Below are positions 9,060-17,043 of a stretch of 64,000 bases of DNA, in pieces (within the stretch, counting starts at the first letter, position 1; the number at the start of each line of letters is the position of its first letter). The translations under genes and the position numbers were made by a program. Source of the DNA: Leucobacter chromiireducens (GTDB lineage Bacteria > Actinomycetota > Actinomycetes > Actinomycetales > Microbacteriaceae); contig NZ_RPDI01000018.1 in assembly GCF_003917135.1 (NCBI RefSeq), forward strand, positions 1-64,000, written 5' to 3'. Below the pieces are notes generated by a model. The model was not told where the DNA came from. It was given only the letters and a program-made list of their open reading frames with translations, and did no database searches.

Positions 9060-10618
9060 GCCCCCGGCTCACGGCGGCCCCTTCCGCGGCGCTCGTCTGC
9101 GCGCTCGGCGCTGGCCTGCTCCTCGCGCCGAGCCCGGCGTTCGCGGCCCCGGAGGGGACGCCGATGGCACCCGCGGTGCCCTCCGCCCCCACCGCCTCCG
9201 CCGTCTCCGCGGCGGAGTCGCTCGCCCCGACCGTGGTGACTGTCGCGGTCCCCGAGGTCTCCGAACGCGCGCGCTACATCCTCGGACAGCCCGGCCCGAT
9301 CAGCGCGACCGTTCGGCTCGCCGAGGCGGACTCCGCCGAGCTACGCGGCTCCGCCGAGCTGCGCGGCTCCGTCGAGCTGCGCGGCTCCGTCGCGTTCTTC
9401 GACGGAGACGTGCTCCTCGGTTCGGCGCCCGTTGCCGCGGACGCCGCTGCCGAGTCCGTCACGGTGCGGATCGACACCGACCGCTGGCCCGCGGGCGGAG
9501 CGCGCGAGGTCGTCGCGGTCTTCACTCCCGAGGAGGGGACGGGCAGCGCTCCTGCGCGCAGCGCCCCGCGCACGTACCGCGTGGTGGACACCCGCCGCAC
9601 CGTGCCCGACATCGCGCTCTCCGGAGCCACCGCCGCCGTGATCGATGGCGCTGAGCTCGAGTGGACGATCGGCAACATCTGGTTCAGCAACTTTCGGGTC
9701 GGCTTCGAACGCACGGTGATCGCGGGCGACGTGACGCTCCCCGAGATTCCGAACCCGGGGCAGGGGGCGAGCGATGCGGCCCTGCAGGCGCACTACTTCC
9801 GGCCGTTCACGTTCGGCGGCGGCACGGGCTCCCGCGACGCCGCTGGCAACCGCGTGATCGACTTCACGGGAACCGCCCGCCTGAGCTCGGGCAGCGGCAA
9901 TCAGTGGGACTTCGCCGCGCCCCGGCTGCACATCGGCGCGGACGGCGCCGGGTACCTCACCGCCGAGTTCTCGGGCTTCTACGCGGCGGGGGCAAGCCGC
10001 CAGGACTACCCGGCGACCCGCGTCACGATCGCGACGTTCACCGGCGCGGAGCTGTCCGAGCAGGATCCAAACGGGCACGTGTCCGCCACGATCCCGCTCG
10101 GCTGGGCCGGGCAGGCCGCAGGCGCCGGGACGTGGTTCTACGACTACGAGGACTCCTTCCCGAACGAGTTCGTGTCGCTGCTGAACCCGCTCGTCGCGCC
10201 GTTCTTCGCGCGCAGCGCGGTCGCCACCGACGACTCCAAACGCCCGCACCCGATCGTGATCCGGTTCGCGGAGCACGAGCCCGACACCGGCACGGAGCCG
10301 GGGACGGAGCCGGGCACGGAACCGGGGGCCGAGCCGGGGACGGAGCCGGGAACCACGCCGGATCCCGATCTGGGGAGCGGCCCCGATCCGACGCCAGGGA
10401 CCGTGCCCGGCGAGAGCTCGGGCGGCGGGCGGCCCAGTGCGTCAGGCGCGGGATCCACCCCGGCCGCGGACCGCGCCCGGCCGGTAGCCGGACCGCAGCT
10501 CCTCGCGCACACCGGCGCCGCGGACCGGGCTGCCTGGTTCGCCTCCGCCGCTCTCGCTCTCGCGGCCGGCGGGCTGGCGCTTGCTGGTGGGCGACGCGCG
10601 CGGCGGCGGCGTGGCTGA
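9056..10618 (+). CDS. LAxTG-anchored HtaA-like surface protein
   Basis: 520 residues from a GTG overlapping the lipoprotein stop. Signal peptide to about residue 30 (AFA/AP). An Ig-like region (about 60-185) contains the triplicated ELRGS stretch. An HtaA-like domain (about 190-410) has ELEWTIGNIW, VIDFTG and GYLTAEFSGFY. A Pro-Gly-Thr-Glu linker, then LAHTG at 483-487, a hydrophobic segment and a poly-Arg tail complete it. Like the HtaA-like domains of the giant protein it lacks the LHMHG histidine of the first HtaA domain. Probably a wall-anchored member of the haem system; direct haem binding is unproven. Confidence 0.85.
   Translation: MSPRLTAAPSAALVCALGAGLLLAPSPAFAAPEGTPMAPAVPSAPTASAVSAAESLAPTVVTVAVPEVSERARYILGQPGPISATVRLAEADSAELRGSAELRGSVELRGSVAFFDGDVLLGSAPVAADAAAESVTVRIDTDRWPAGGAREVVAVFTPEEGTGSAPARSAPRTYRVVDTRRTVPDIALSGATAAVIDGAELEWTIGNIWFSNFRVGFERTVIAGDVTLPEIPNPGQGASDAALQAHYFRPFTFGGGTGSRDAAGNRVIDFTGTARLSSGSGNQWDFAAPRLHIGADGAGYLTAEFSGFYAAGASRQDYPATRVTIATFTGAELSEQDPNGHVSATIPLGWAGQAAGAGTWFYDYEDSFPNEFVSLLNPLVAPFFARSAVATDDSKRPHPIVIRFAEHEPDTGTEPGTEPGTEPGAEPGTEPGTTPDPDLGSGPDPTPGTVPGESSGGGRPSASGAGSTPAADRARPVAGPQLLAHTGAADRAAWFASAALALAAGGLALAGGRRARRRRG
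9335..9388 (+). repeat. Triplicated 18-bp in-frame repeat
   Basis: Three adjacent 18-bp units (9335-9352, 9353-9370, 9371-9388) differing at one or two bases, encoding A/V-E-L-R-G-S. Slippage would change length without breaking the frame. Confidence 0.85.
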
Positions 10619-10688
10619 TCCCGCGCACCGCGAGGGCACCCTGGCTTGGCTGCTCAGGGAGCTGGAGGAGACCGAGGGGCGCGCAGCG

Positions 10689-10694
10689 TACGAT
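10689..10694 (+). promoter_or_regulatory. -10 box TACGAT for a leaderless transglycosylase mRNA
   Basis: TACGAT is followed by six bases and the GTG at 10701, so +1 should fall on the start codon. This decides the start chosen for the downstream gene. Confidence 0.55.
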
Positions 10695-10700
10695 ACTGGG

Positions 10701-11552
10701 GTGCCCCATTCCTCGCGCCTCGACTCAGGGGCGCCAGACGTCCCGCGGCGCGGCCGGCGCGGTGTCGTCGCGGTGGGACTCGGCGCGATCGCGCTCGCCG
10801 GCATCGGCGTCGTTGGACTCGGCGCCGCTGTCGTCACGGGGCAGCTCAGCTCGGCCGCGGCGCCAGCGGATCGCGCAGAAGTCGCGGCGCACGGCGCTGC
10901 ACCCGCGACGGCCGGCGCGGCACCCGACGGCGGAGCCGGCGTCCCTGGGCCCGCCGCCGATGCCGCGGAGCCCGGGCCGGACGGCGCACCGCGTCCCACG
11001 GTGGATCCCGCGTGGCTCGCCGAGACCGCAGCGGCCGCGGAGATCCCCGAGCCGGCGCTTCGCGCATACGCGAACGCTGCGCTGACACTCGGACGCGAGC
11101 AGCCCGGCTGCGGGATTGGCTGGAACACCCTCGCCGCGATCGGGCAGGTGGAGACCCACCACGGCACGATCGGCGCCGCGGAGCTGCTGCCCGACGGCCG
11201 CGCCGTGCCGCGCATCGTCGGGGTCGCGCTCGACGGAATCGAGTTCGCGGCGATCCCCGACACCGACGGCGGGAGCGTCGACGGGGATACGCGCTGGGAT
11301 CGCGCGGTCGGACCGATGCAGTTCATCCCGCAGACGTGGGCGGAGTACGGTCGAAGCGCCGCGGGGAGCGGGAGTCCGAACATCGACCTGGTGGACGACG
11401 CGGCCCTGTCCGCTGCCGACATGCTCTGCACGATCGGCGGCGATCTGCGTGTCGCCGAGAACTGGATCGCCGCGGTCAACGCCTATAACCCGAGCGTCGC
11501 ATACAACAACGACGTGGCTGATGCCGCCGACCGCTACGCTGCGTTCGGCTGA
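10701..11552 (+). CDS. Lytic murein transglycosylase (SLT_2/MltB-like), membrane-anchored
   Basis: Peptidoglycan-cleaving enzyme of 283 residues from the GTG at 10701. In-frame upstream starts exist at 10581 (TTG) and 10611 (GTG, overlapping the previous stop) but have no clear ribosome site, whereas 10701 sits six bases after a -10 box. A basic N-terminus and membrane segment (about 20-48) are followed by an Ala/Pro-rich linker to about 100. The catalytic domain runs to the end: IGQVETHHG with the presumed acid Glu151, GPMQFIPQTW, and the NAYNPSVAYNNDV tail typical of the family. It acts outside the membrane in wall turnover. It probably forms its own transcription unit just after the haem locus. 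Confidence 0.85.
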   Translation: MPHSSRLDSGAPDVPRRGRRGVVAVGLGAIALAGIGVVGLGAAVVTGQLSSAAAPADRAEVAAHGAAPATAGAAPDGGAGVPGPAADAAEPGPDGAPRPTVDPAWLAETAAAAEIPEPALRAYANAALTLGREQPGCGIGWNTLAAIGQVETHHGTIGAAELLPDGRAVPRIVGVALDGIEFAAIPDTDGGSVDGDTRWDRAVGPMQFIPQTWAEYGRSAAGSGSPNIDLVDDAALSAADMLCTIGGDLRVAENWIAAVNAYNPSVAYNNDVADAADRYAAFG

Positions 11553-11652
11553 CCGGCCCCGGAGGTCGGTGGGACGCGCGTCGATGCTGGTTTGGTAATG
11601 GGAGGTATTGCGAAATGTGACGATTGGGGTGTGATCAGGCGCGCACGCCGCA

Positions 11653-11658
11653 TACGAT
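11653..11658 (+). promoter_or_regulatory. -10 box TACGAT for the thioredoxin gene
   Basis: TACGAT, seven bases, then ATG 11666. The upstream stretch 11590-11640 is more AT-rich than its surroundings. Consistent with a leaderless transcript. Confidence 0.5.
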
Positions 11659-11665
11659 TCCTCGC

Positions 11666-12100
11666 ATGACCCTCACTCTCGCGCTCGCGGTGATCGCCGC
11701 GCTCCTGCTCGGCGGCGTGGCGCTCGGCCTGCTGTCGTGCCGCACGGCGACGCGGGTGCGCGCAGCGCGCAGCACCGATCCCGCCGTCGATCTCGCGGCG
11801 CTCGGGCTCCCGGATTCCGCTCAGCGCACGGGCACCGTTGTGCAGTTCAGCACGGCATTCTGCGCGCGCTGCCCCGGCACGCGCAGAATCATCGAGGAGC
11901 TCACAACCGAGCGCCAGCTCACCGCCCTGCACGTCGACGTGACCGAGCGGCAGGACCTGGCCGAGGCGTTCCGTCTAACGCAGACGCCGACGGTGCTCAT
12001 TCTCGACGCGGCTGGCCAGTTGCGCACCCGGCTCTCGGGGACACTCTCGCGGGGCACACTCGCCCGCGAGATCGACGCAGCGATGGGGGTCACCGCATGA
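11666..12100 (+). CDS. Membrane-anchored thioredoxin-like protein
   Basis: 144-residue thioredoxin-fold protein. One N-terminal membrane segment (about 3-24) should place the domain outside the membrane. The active site is Cys66-Ala-Arg-Cys69 (FCARCPG), in place of the usual CGPC, and the cis-Pro loop is QTPTVLI. Start at ATG 11666, seven bases after a -10 box; an upstream in-frame ATG at 11624 would put 14 non-hydrophobic residues in front. Overlaps the following DUF4395 gene as ATGA. This thioredoxin/DUF4395 pair is a recurrent actinobacterial arrangement, suggesting that the membrane protein delivers electrons or partners the redox domain; that role is inferred. Confidence 0.85.
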   Translation: MTLTLALAVIAALLLGGVALGLLSCRTATRVRAARSTDPAVDLAALGLPDSAQRTGTVVQFSTAFCARCPGTRRIIEELTTERQLTALHVDVTERQDLAEAFRLTQTPTVLILDAAGQLRTRLSGTLSRGTLAREIDAAMGVTA

Positions 12101-12648
12101 GTTCCGCACCGGAGGCACGTGCGTCGCACACGCCACAGTCGCCAGCCCACCCGCGAGGCGTGGTCGACCCTCGCGCGCCGCGCGTTGCTGCGGCGCTCAC
12201 CGCCGCGCTGCTGCTGATCGGGGTGTTCGTCGCGCTCCTCGGACCGTCGGCCTCGCCGAGCGCGTTCGCGGCCGGCGGGTTTGCGGCACGCGTCGGAGAC
12301 CCGGGGTTCTGGATCCTCGCGGCGGTCGCCCTCCTGTTCGCGTGGTCGCTCGTTTCGCCGCGCAGTCACCCGTTCGCGACGCTCTACCGCGTGCTGCTCG
12401 CGCCGCGCCTCGCGCCGCCGGCTGAGTGGGAGGACGCGCGGCCCCCGCGATTCGCGCAGGGCGTCGGCCTCGCGGTTGTGGGCGCTGGGCTCGCGCTGCA
12501 CCTGCTCGGCGTGCCGTTTGCCTTGGTGGTGGGCGGCGCGGCGGCGTTTCTCGCGGCGTTCCTGAACGCGGCGTTCGGGTTCTGCCTCGGCTGTGAGCTG
12601 TACCTCCTGCTCGTGCGCGCGGGCGTGCTGCAGCGCGGCCGCGCCTGA
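12097..12648 (+). CDS. DUF4395 integral membrane protein
   Basis: 183-residue membrane protein of the DUF4395 family. The conserved DPRAPRVAAALT start (about 24-35) and C-terminal FLNAAFGFCLGCELYLLL motif (about 150-169) are both present; the C-x-x-C pair inside a membrane helix is the obvious redox-active candidate. About four transmembrane segments. Start is the ATG overlapping the thioredoxin stop. The likely role is electron transfer to, or complex formation with, the upstream CARC thioredoxin, by gene pairing and paired cysteines. Biochemical function of the family is not settled. Confidence 0.86.
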   Translation: MSSAPEARASHTPQSPAHPRGVVDPRAPRVAAALTAALLLIGVFVALLGPSASPSAFAAGGFAARVGDPGFWILAAVALLFAWSLVSPRSHPFATLYRVLLAPRLAPPAEWEDARPPRFAQGVGLAVVGAGLALHLLGVPFALVVGGAAAFLAAFLNAAFGFCLGCELYLLLVRAGVLQRGRA

Positions 12649-12683
12649 CCCCGCCCGGTGCCCCGCCCACGTCGCCCTGCCGC

Positions 12684-12752
12684 GATCGGGGTCACTTGGG
12701 CAGGGTGTCGTGTCCGCGAGCCGGGCAACACCCTGCCCAAGTGACCCCGATC
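12684..12752. repeat. Long perfect inverted repeat between convergent genes
   Basis: 25-bp arms 12684-12708 and 12728-12752 are exact reverse complements (arm begins GATCGGGGTCACTTGG) around a 19-bp loop. It lies between the convergent DUF4395 gene and the amidase gene, so it can act as a two-way terminator. The stem is longer than a terminator needs, so it could also be a REP-like element. The rest of 12649-12829 is GC-rich with a G-rich run and no gene. Confidence 0.85.
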
Positions 12753-12829
12753 CGGGTGGGCCGGGTGGGCCGGTGGGGTCGTGCGGGGCAGTGGGGTGGG
12801 GTGGGCCGGCGGGGCAGGGGCGCGCCGCG

Positions 12830-14251
12830 CTACGCCAGCCGCGCCCAGTCCACCTCGGCGGCCGCGCCGCGCACCGCCTCGAACCAGGCCGCGACGCGCA
12901 GCAGGCGGTCATCGCTCCCGATGGGGCCAGCGATCTGCAGGCCGACCGTGCGGCCGTCCGCCAGCACCCCCGCGCCGATCGACAGCGCCGGCTGCCCCGA
13001 CATGTTGTAGGGCACGGTGAACGAGATGTGCCCCATCGTCACACGCGGATCGGTGATCGGCATCGGATCCTCCGCCGCGAACGCCGCAACAGGGGACACG
13101 GGCGACAGTACGAGGTCGAACGGCTCGGTGGCGGCGCGGGTGAGGCGCGCCATCTCGTCGATCTGGTTGCGGTTGCGCACCGTCTGCGCCGCCGAGATGT
13201 CGGCGCCCGCCGCGCACCACTCGGCGATGAACGGCAGCACCGCAGCCCGCTCCGCCTCGGAGAGTAGCTCGTAGTCGGCGTAGGAGCGGCTGCGCCAGAA
13301 GTCGACGAGCCCGTCGAGCACCTCAGGGCCGACGAACGGCGCGAGCTCCACGACCTCGGCCCCCGCCGCGGCGAAGCGCTCGGCTGCCGCCTCGATCACG
13401 GCTCGCGTCTCCGGTTCGACGGGCAGCCCCGATCCGGCATCGAGCTGCAGCGCGACCCGCATGCCGGCGGGGTCGAGCGGCTCGGTCGACCACGCCATCT
13501 CGGGGTAGGCCCTGGTCAGGTAGTCGCGCGCGTCCGGCCGCGCGACGATCGACATCAGCCGCACGCTGTCGGCGACGGTCCGGGTGAGCGGGCCCGCCGC
13601 GCGCCCGTCGTACGGCACGTCGAGCGGGATGAGCCCCTCGCTCGGCTTCAGCGCGGTGAGGCCCTGCCAGGTGCCGGGCAGCCGGATCGAGCCGCCGATG
13701 TCGGTGCCGATGTGGAACGGACCGTACCCGGCAGCGGCCGCGGTGCCGGCACCGGCGGAGGAGCCCCCGGAGGTGAGCCGCGGATCCAGCCCGTTGCGGG
13801 TGATCCCGTGCAGGCTCGAGACGCCGGAGGAGAGCATGCCCCAGTCGGGCATCGTGGTCGAGCCGACGATCACGACGCCGGCCTCGACGAGCCGGTCCGT
13901 CGTCGGCGCGTTGGCTGCGGCGATCGGCGGGTTCGGGATCGCGGTGCCCGACGGCTTCGGCTGCCCGGCGCGCGCGATGTTCTCCTTCACCGTCGCCGGC
14001 ACGCCGTCGAACGCGCTGAGCGGCGCGCCAGCGGCCCAGCGCGCGGTCGAGGCCGCGGCGTCGGCGCGCACCTGCTCGGGATCGTGGAGGTAGAGCGCGT
14101 TCAGCTCGGGTTCGCGCGCGGCGATGCGCTCCAGCACGTCCTCGGCGACCGCGCTCGGGGTGAGCGTCCCCGCGGCGAACGCCGCGGCGAGCGCGCCGGC
14201 GTCGAGGTCGGCGAGTCGGGGGGAGACTGGGGCGGTGCCGGAGGCGGTCAC
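12830..14251 (-). CDS. Amidase-signature hydrolase
   Basis: 473-residue serine amidase. The Ser-cisSer-Lys triad is visible: Lys89 (PATVKENIA), cis-Ser164 (TSGGSSAG) and nucleophile Ser188 (GTDIGGSIRLPG, with Ile where Gly is commoner). Length fits stand-alone amidases rather than GatA, which is encoded separately at 63096. No signal peptide, so cytoplasmic. It is the last gene of the minus-strand dpp operon, about 60 bases after the fused ATPase gene, and probably hydrolyses an amide-containing substrate brought in by that importer. The substrate cannot be read from the sequence. Confidence 0.9.
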   Translation of the reverse strand: MTASGTAPVSPRLADLDAGALAAAFAAGTLTPSAVAEDVLERIAAREPELNALYLHDPEQVRADAAASTARWAAGAPLSAFDGVPATVKENIARAGQPKPSGTAIPNPPIAAANAPTTDRLVEAGVVIVGSTTMPDWGMLSSGVSSLHGITRNGLDPRLTSGGSSAGAGTAAAAGYGPFHIGTDIGGSIRLPGTWQGLTALKPSEGLIPLDVPYDGRAAGPLTRTVADSVRLMSIVARPDARDYLTRAYPEMAWSTEPLDPAGMRVALQLDAGSGLPVEPETRAVIEAAAERFAAAGAEVVELAPFVGPEVLDGLVDFWRSRSYADYELLSEAERAAVLPFIAEWCAAGADISAAQTVRNRNQIDEMARLTRAATEPFDLVLSPVSPVAAFAAEDPMPITDPRVTMGHISFTVPYNMSGQPALSIGAGVLADGRTVGLQIAGPIGSDDRLLRVAAWFEAVRGAAAEVDWARLA

Positions 14252-14312
14252 TGGGGTGTCCTTTCGAGCGGAGACGGGGGAGCGGCCGCCCGGCGCGGCG
14301 GCCGCTCGGGGA

Positions 14313-16139
14313 TCAGAACGCGTGCTGCAGTTCCTGGCGCAGCGTCAGCGACGAGTCGATGAGGCGCTGCGTGTACGGGTGTTGCGGGGCACGGTACACC
14401 GTTTCGGTGGGCCCGGCCTCCACGATCTCGCCCGACTGCATCACGATCACGGAGTCGCAGAGGTGCCGCACCACGTTCAGGTCGTGCGACACGAACACGA
14501 GCGTGAGCCCGTACTCGTCGACGAGGTCGGCGAGCAGGTTGAGCACCTGCGCGCGCACGGACACGTCGAGCGCGCTCACCGGCTCGTCGGCGACGACGAC
14601 CTGCGGGCGGCAGATGAGCGCGCGCGCGATCGAGATGCGCTGGCGCTGCCCGCCCGAGAACTGGTGCGGGTAGCGCTCGGCCGCCGACGCCGGCAGGCCA
14701 ACCGCCTCGAGCATCTCGGCCACCATGCGCGTGCGCTCGGCCGCCGTCTCGTTCCTGCCGCGCACGAGGAGCGGCTCGGAGATGATCTGCTCGACCGTCA
14801 TGCGCGGATCAAGCGAGCCCATCGGATCCTGGAACACGATCTGCAGCTGCTGGCGGAGCTCGCGCAGCTGCGCCTCCTTCGCGCCGGCGACCTCGTTGCC
14901 CGCGACGACCGCGCTGCCCGAGGTGGGCTGGTCGAGGCCGGCGAGGATGCGCAGGAGGGTGGACTTGCCCGAGCCGGACTCGCCGACGACACCGAGCCTG
15001 CCGCCGCGCGGCACCTCGAATGAGATGCCCTTCAGCGCGCGCACCTCGGGTGCCGGCTTGAAGAGGCTCGTCTTGCCGCGCGTGTAGGTGCGAACGAGGT
15101 CGGTGACGCGCATCACGGGCTCGGCACTCGCGGGCGCCGAATCGCCGGCAGTCGCAGCCGCAGATCCGGCACGGCCAGGATCCCGATCTGGATCCTGCGT
15201 GCCCGCGGCCGCAGCCGCAGCCGCAGCCTCAGCGGCGAGCTCCTCGCGCGTTGGCGGCACGTACTCCTTCGCGCTCGCGACGGTGAAGAGCCGGCCCTCC
15301 GCGTCGGTCGCGTCGAGGTCGCTCGCGGCGAGCAGGCCGCGCGTGTACGCGTGCTGCGGCCGGAGGAACACGTCCTCGGTGCTGCCCTCCTCGACGACCA
15401 CGCCCTGGTTCATGACGAGCACGCGCGTGCACATGTTCGCCACGACGGCGAGATCGTGCGTGATGAAGAGGAGGCCGGTGCCCCGCTTCTTGACGAGCTC
15501 GAGGATGAGATCGAGCACCTGGCGCTGCACCGTGACATCGAGCGCCGTCGTTGGCTCGTCGCAGAGGAGCAGCGCGGGATCGTTGGCGAGCGCCATGGCC
15601 AGCATGACGCGCTGCCGCTGGCCGCCCGAGAGCTGGTGCGGGTACGCGCGAGCCGCCTGCGCGGGATCGGGCAGGTGCACCGCGTCGAGCATCTCGACGG
15701 CGCGGCGGTTCGCCTCCGCCTTTGTCGGTGCGAGCTTGTGGAGCAGCATGATCTCGGCGACCTGCGCGCCGACGCGCATGAGCGGGTTGAGCGCCGTGAG
15801 CGGCTCCTGGAACACCATGGCCATGTCGCGGCCGCGGATCTGCATGAGCTCCGACTCGGGGGCCTCGAGCAGGTTGCGCTCGGCGCTGCCCGGGCGCTCG
15901 GCGACGTCGAGCCGCACGGAGCCGTCGGCCGTGACCCCAGCGGGGAGGAGGCCGAGCAGCGCGGTCGTGGTCATCGACTTGCCCGATCCGGACTCGCCGA
16001 TCAGGCCGATGCGCTCGCCGTGCGCCATGTGCAGCGAGAAGTCGTGCACGAGGGTGCGGTGCGGGGTGCGGACGTTCAGCCCGTCGACGGCGAGCAGCGG
16101 CGTCGCGCCGGCCTGCGGTTCGGAGGAAGAGGTGGTCAT
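14313..16139 (-). CDS. Fused oligopeptide ABC ATPase (DppD-DppF type)
   Basis: 608-residue cytoplasmic protein carrying both ATPase halves of a peptide/nickel-type importer. Half 1 (about 10-275): Walker A GESGSGKS, signature LSGGQRQR, Walker B LLLCDEPTTALD, H-loop FITHD, and the conserved C-terminal HAYTRGLLAA. An Ala/Asp-rich linker (about 300-340) follows. Half 2 (about 345-600): GESGSGKST, FSGGQRQRISIARAL, VVVADEPVSALD, VSHDL and a C-terminal HPYTQRL. All catalytic motifs are intact. The start ATG shares one base with the dppC stop. It powers the permeases encoded immediately upstream. Confidence 0.95.
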   Translation of the reverse strand: MTTSSSEPQAGATPLLAVDGLNVRTPHRTLVHDFSLHMAHGERIGLIGESGSGKSMTTTALLGLLPAGVTADGSVRLDVAERPGSAERNLLEAPESELMQIRGRDMAMVFQEPLTALNPLMRVGAQVAEIMLLHKLAPTKAEANRRAVEMLDAVHLPDPAQAARAYPHQLSGGQRQRVMLAMALANDPALLLCDEPTTALDVTVQRQVLDLILELVKKRGTGLLFITHDLAVVANMCTRVLVMNQGVVVEEGSTEDVFLRPQHAYTRGLLAASDLDATDAEGRLFTVASAKEYVPPTREELAAEAAAAAAAAGTQDPDRDPGRAGSAAATAGDSAPASAEPVMRVTDLVRTYTRGKTSLFKPAPEVRALKGISFEVPRGGRLGVVGESGSGKSTLLRILAGLDQPTSGSAVVAGNEVAGAKEAQLRELRQQLQIVFQDPMGSLDPRMTVEQIISEPLLVRGRNETAAERTRMVAEMLEAVGLPASAAERYPHQFSGGQRQRISIARALICRPQVVVADEPVSALDVSVRAQVLNLLADLVDEYGLTLVFVSHDLNVVRHLCDSVIVMQSGEIVEAGPTETVYRAPQHPYTQRLIDSSLTLRQELQHAF

Positions 16140-17041
16140 CAGCCGCGGCTCCCGTTCAGCTTCGGATCGAATCGGTCACGGAGCCCATCGCCCAGCAGGT
16201 TGAAGCCCATCACGGCGATCGCGATCGCGACGCCGGGGATGATGGCGAGCAGGGGGTGGGTGCCGAGGAACTGCTGCGACTCCTGCAGCATGCGCCCCCA
16301 CGATGGCGTGGGCGGCGGGGTGCCGAGGCCGAGGAAGCTGAGGCCAGCCTCCGCGAGCACGGCGAGCGCGAACGATACCGAGCACTGCACGACGACGATC
16401 CCGATGATGTTGGGCAGCACGTGGCGGAGCGCGATGCGGAACCGCGACTGGCTCGCCGCGCGCGCGGCGAGCACGTACTCCGTGCTCATCACCTGCAGGG
16501 TGCCGGAGCGTGCGACGCGCGCGAAGCCCGGGATCGTTGCGATGCCGATCGCGATCATCGCGGTGAGCGTCGACGCGCCGAACACGGCGCTGAACATGAT
16601 CGCGAGCAGCAGCGCGGGGAAGGCGAGCGCGATGTCGGAGGTGCGCATGATGACCTCCTCGATCCAGCCGCCGCGGATGCCGGCGAGGATCCCGAGCGGG
16701 GTGCCGATGAGCAGCGCGATGCCGACGGAGATGATGCCGACGAAGAGGGTGATCCGCGCGCCGTACAGCATGGCGGAGAACACGTCGCGCCCGTACTTGT
16801 CGGTGCCGAACCAGTGCGAGCCGCTCGGGCCCTGCAGCCGGTCGGCGGCGATCGCCTGCACCGGGTCGTACGGGGTCCACACGAAGGAGACGAGCGCCGC
16901 GACCGTCACGATGGCGACGAGCACGAGGCCGACGAGGAGCGTGGGGGAGAGCCCTGCGCGCTTCTTCGGCGGGCGCGGGGCGGCGATCGCCGAGGTGCGC
17001 GGGGCTTGCACCGGGGGCGTGGGGAGATTCTGCGTCGTCAT
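16139..17041 (-). CDS. Peptide ABC transporter permease (DppC type)
   Basis: 300-residue inner-membrane permease. An Ala/Pro-rich cytoplasmic N-terminus (about 1-32) precedes a first membrane segment, the OppC N-terminal motif HWFGTDKYGRDVF and five further segments. The EAA loop (EYVLAARAASQSRFRIALRH) contacts the ATPase. Two bases separate it from dppB and it overlaps the ATPase start by one, so the three are translated as a block. Pairs with the DppB subunit to form the channel. Confidence 0.94.
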   Translation of the reverse strand: MTTQNLPTPPVQAPRTSAIAAPRPPKKRAGLSPTLLVGLVLVAIVTVAALVSFVWTPYDPVQAIAADRLQGPSGSHWFGTDKYGRDVFSAMLYGARITLFVGIISVGIALLIGTPLGILAGIRGGWIEEVIMRTSDIALAFPALLLAIMFSAVFGASTLTAMIAIGIATIPGFARVARSGTLQVMSTEYVLAARAASQSRFRIALRHVLPNIIGIVVVQCSVSFALAVLAEAGLSFLGLGTPPPTPSWGRMLQESQQFLGTHPLLAIIPGVAIAIAVMGFNLLGDGLRDRFDPKLNGSRG

Positions 17042-17043
17042 GG

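Noticed and set aside
12830-14251. Amidase as a second GatA
   Set aside because: It is in a transporter operon with no gatC or gatB nearby, and the nucleophile motif differs from the gatA gene at 63096.
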